Below, in pieces: positions 6,775 to 6,899 of a stretch of 6,899 nt of DNA (positions within the stretch are counted from its first letter, which is position 1; each line of letters starts with the position of its first letter). The notes below the pieces were generated by a model that ran no database searches, was not told the DNA's origin, and saw only the letters and a program-made list of their open reading frames with translations. The stretch is from positions 1 to 6,899 of the forward strand of contig MGOH01000014.1 in assembly GCA_001795315.1 (NCBI GenBank), read 5' to 3'. Source of the DNA: Chloroflexi bacterium RBG_19FT_COMBO_48_23 (GTDB lineage Bacteria; Chloroflexota; Dehalococcoidia; GIF9; UBA5620). Both the position numbers and the translations under genes were made by a program.

Positions 6775-6785
6775 GTACAGGTAAT

Positions 6786-6899
6786 TTATTTACCGCTCTT
6801 AACCCAGTCCCGCCGTGCTGCTTCCTCGGCAATCTGGACAGCATTGAGGGCAGCACCCTTACGCAAGTTATCAGATACCACCCACATCACCAAAGCCTT
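6786..6899 (-). CDS. asd: Aspartate-semialdehyde dehydrogenase, C-terminal end (partial)
   Basis: NADPH-dependent enzyme that reduces aspartyl phosphate to aspartate semialdehyde, the step before DapA. Only the last 37 residues and the TAA stop (6788-6786) lie in the window; the gene continues past the right edge. The frame reads VVSDNLRKGAALNAVQIAE, the highly conserved C-terminal helix of bacterial Asd that follows the substrate-binding region, then a polar tail ending KSGK. No other family carries this run, so the call is firm despite the short length. Asd makes the substrate that DapA uses, and the 22-base gap to dapA supports one operon. Confidence 0.93.
   Translation of the reverse strand, partial: KALVMWVVSDNLRKGAALNAVQIAEEAARRDWVKSGK

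Noticed and set aside
6764..6856. N-terminal extension of dapA to a start at 6856 (331 residues)
   Set aside because: The extra 31 residues overlap the asd coding end in another frame and have no family match. A strong GGAGG sits just before the ATG at 6763.

Overview
The window is a compact bacterial chromosome segment. It holds seven + strand genes in a row, the first cut by the left edge, meeting two - strand genes, the upstream one cut by the right edge. No intergenic gap exceeds about 65 bases. I see no RNA gene, insertion sequence, CRISPR array, large repeat or integration site. The mix suggests a Chloroflexota lineage such as Dehalococcoidia: Actinobacteria-like inositol lipid genes in a moderate-GC background beside a standard purA and an asd-dapA pair. 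That placement is inference from gene content and not a measured phylogeny.

Left part (1-3758): a tandem universal stress protein gene (5' end missing) is followed by three genes that together read as a phosphatidylinositol/PIM pathway. ino1 turns glucose 6-phosphate into inositol 3-phosphate. A CDP-alcohol phosphatidyltransferase very like mycobacterial PgsA1 joins inositol phosphate to CDP-diacylglycerol. A GT4 glycosyltransferase very like PimA would mannosylate the dephosphorylated lipid. The order is ino1, pimA-like, pgsA-like, all on the + strand with short gaps. The phosphatase that converts PI-phosphate to PI is not present in the window.

Middle part (3781-5846): a 62-residue two-helix membrane protein of unknown function, then purA (adenylosuccinate synthase, AMP branch of purine synthesis), then a 160-residue protein whose C-terminal half looks like an O6-alkylguanine-DNA alkyltransferase (MGMT) DNA-binding domain without the normal PCHR active site.

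Right part (5861-6899, - strand): dapA and the C-terminal end of asd, two consecutive steps of the lysine/diaminopimelate pathway. They lie in the order asd then dapA and converge tail to tail with the MGMT-like gene across only 14 bases.

Most of this is ordinary core metabolism. The parts most worth a second look are the PIM-like lipid cluster, the loss of the basic membrane-binding patch in its PimA homologue, the MGMT-like protein with an altered active site, and a DapA whose allosteric-site residues suggest insensitivity to lysine.
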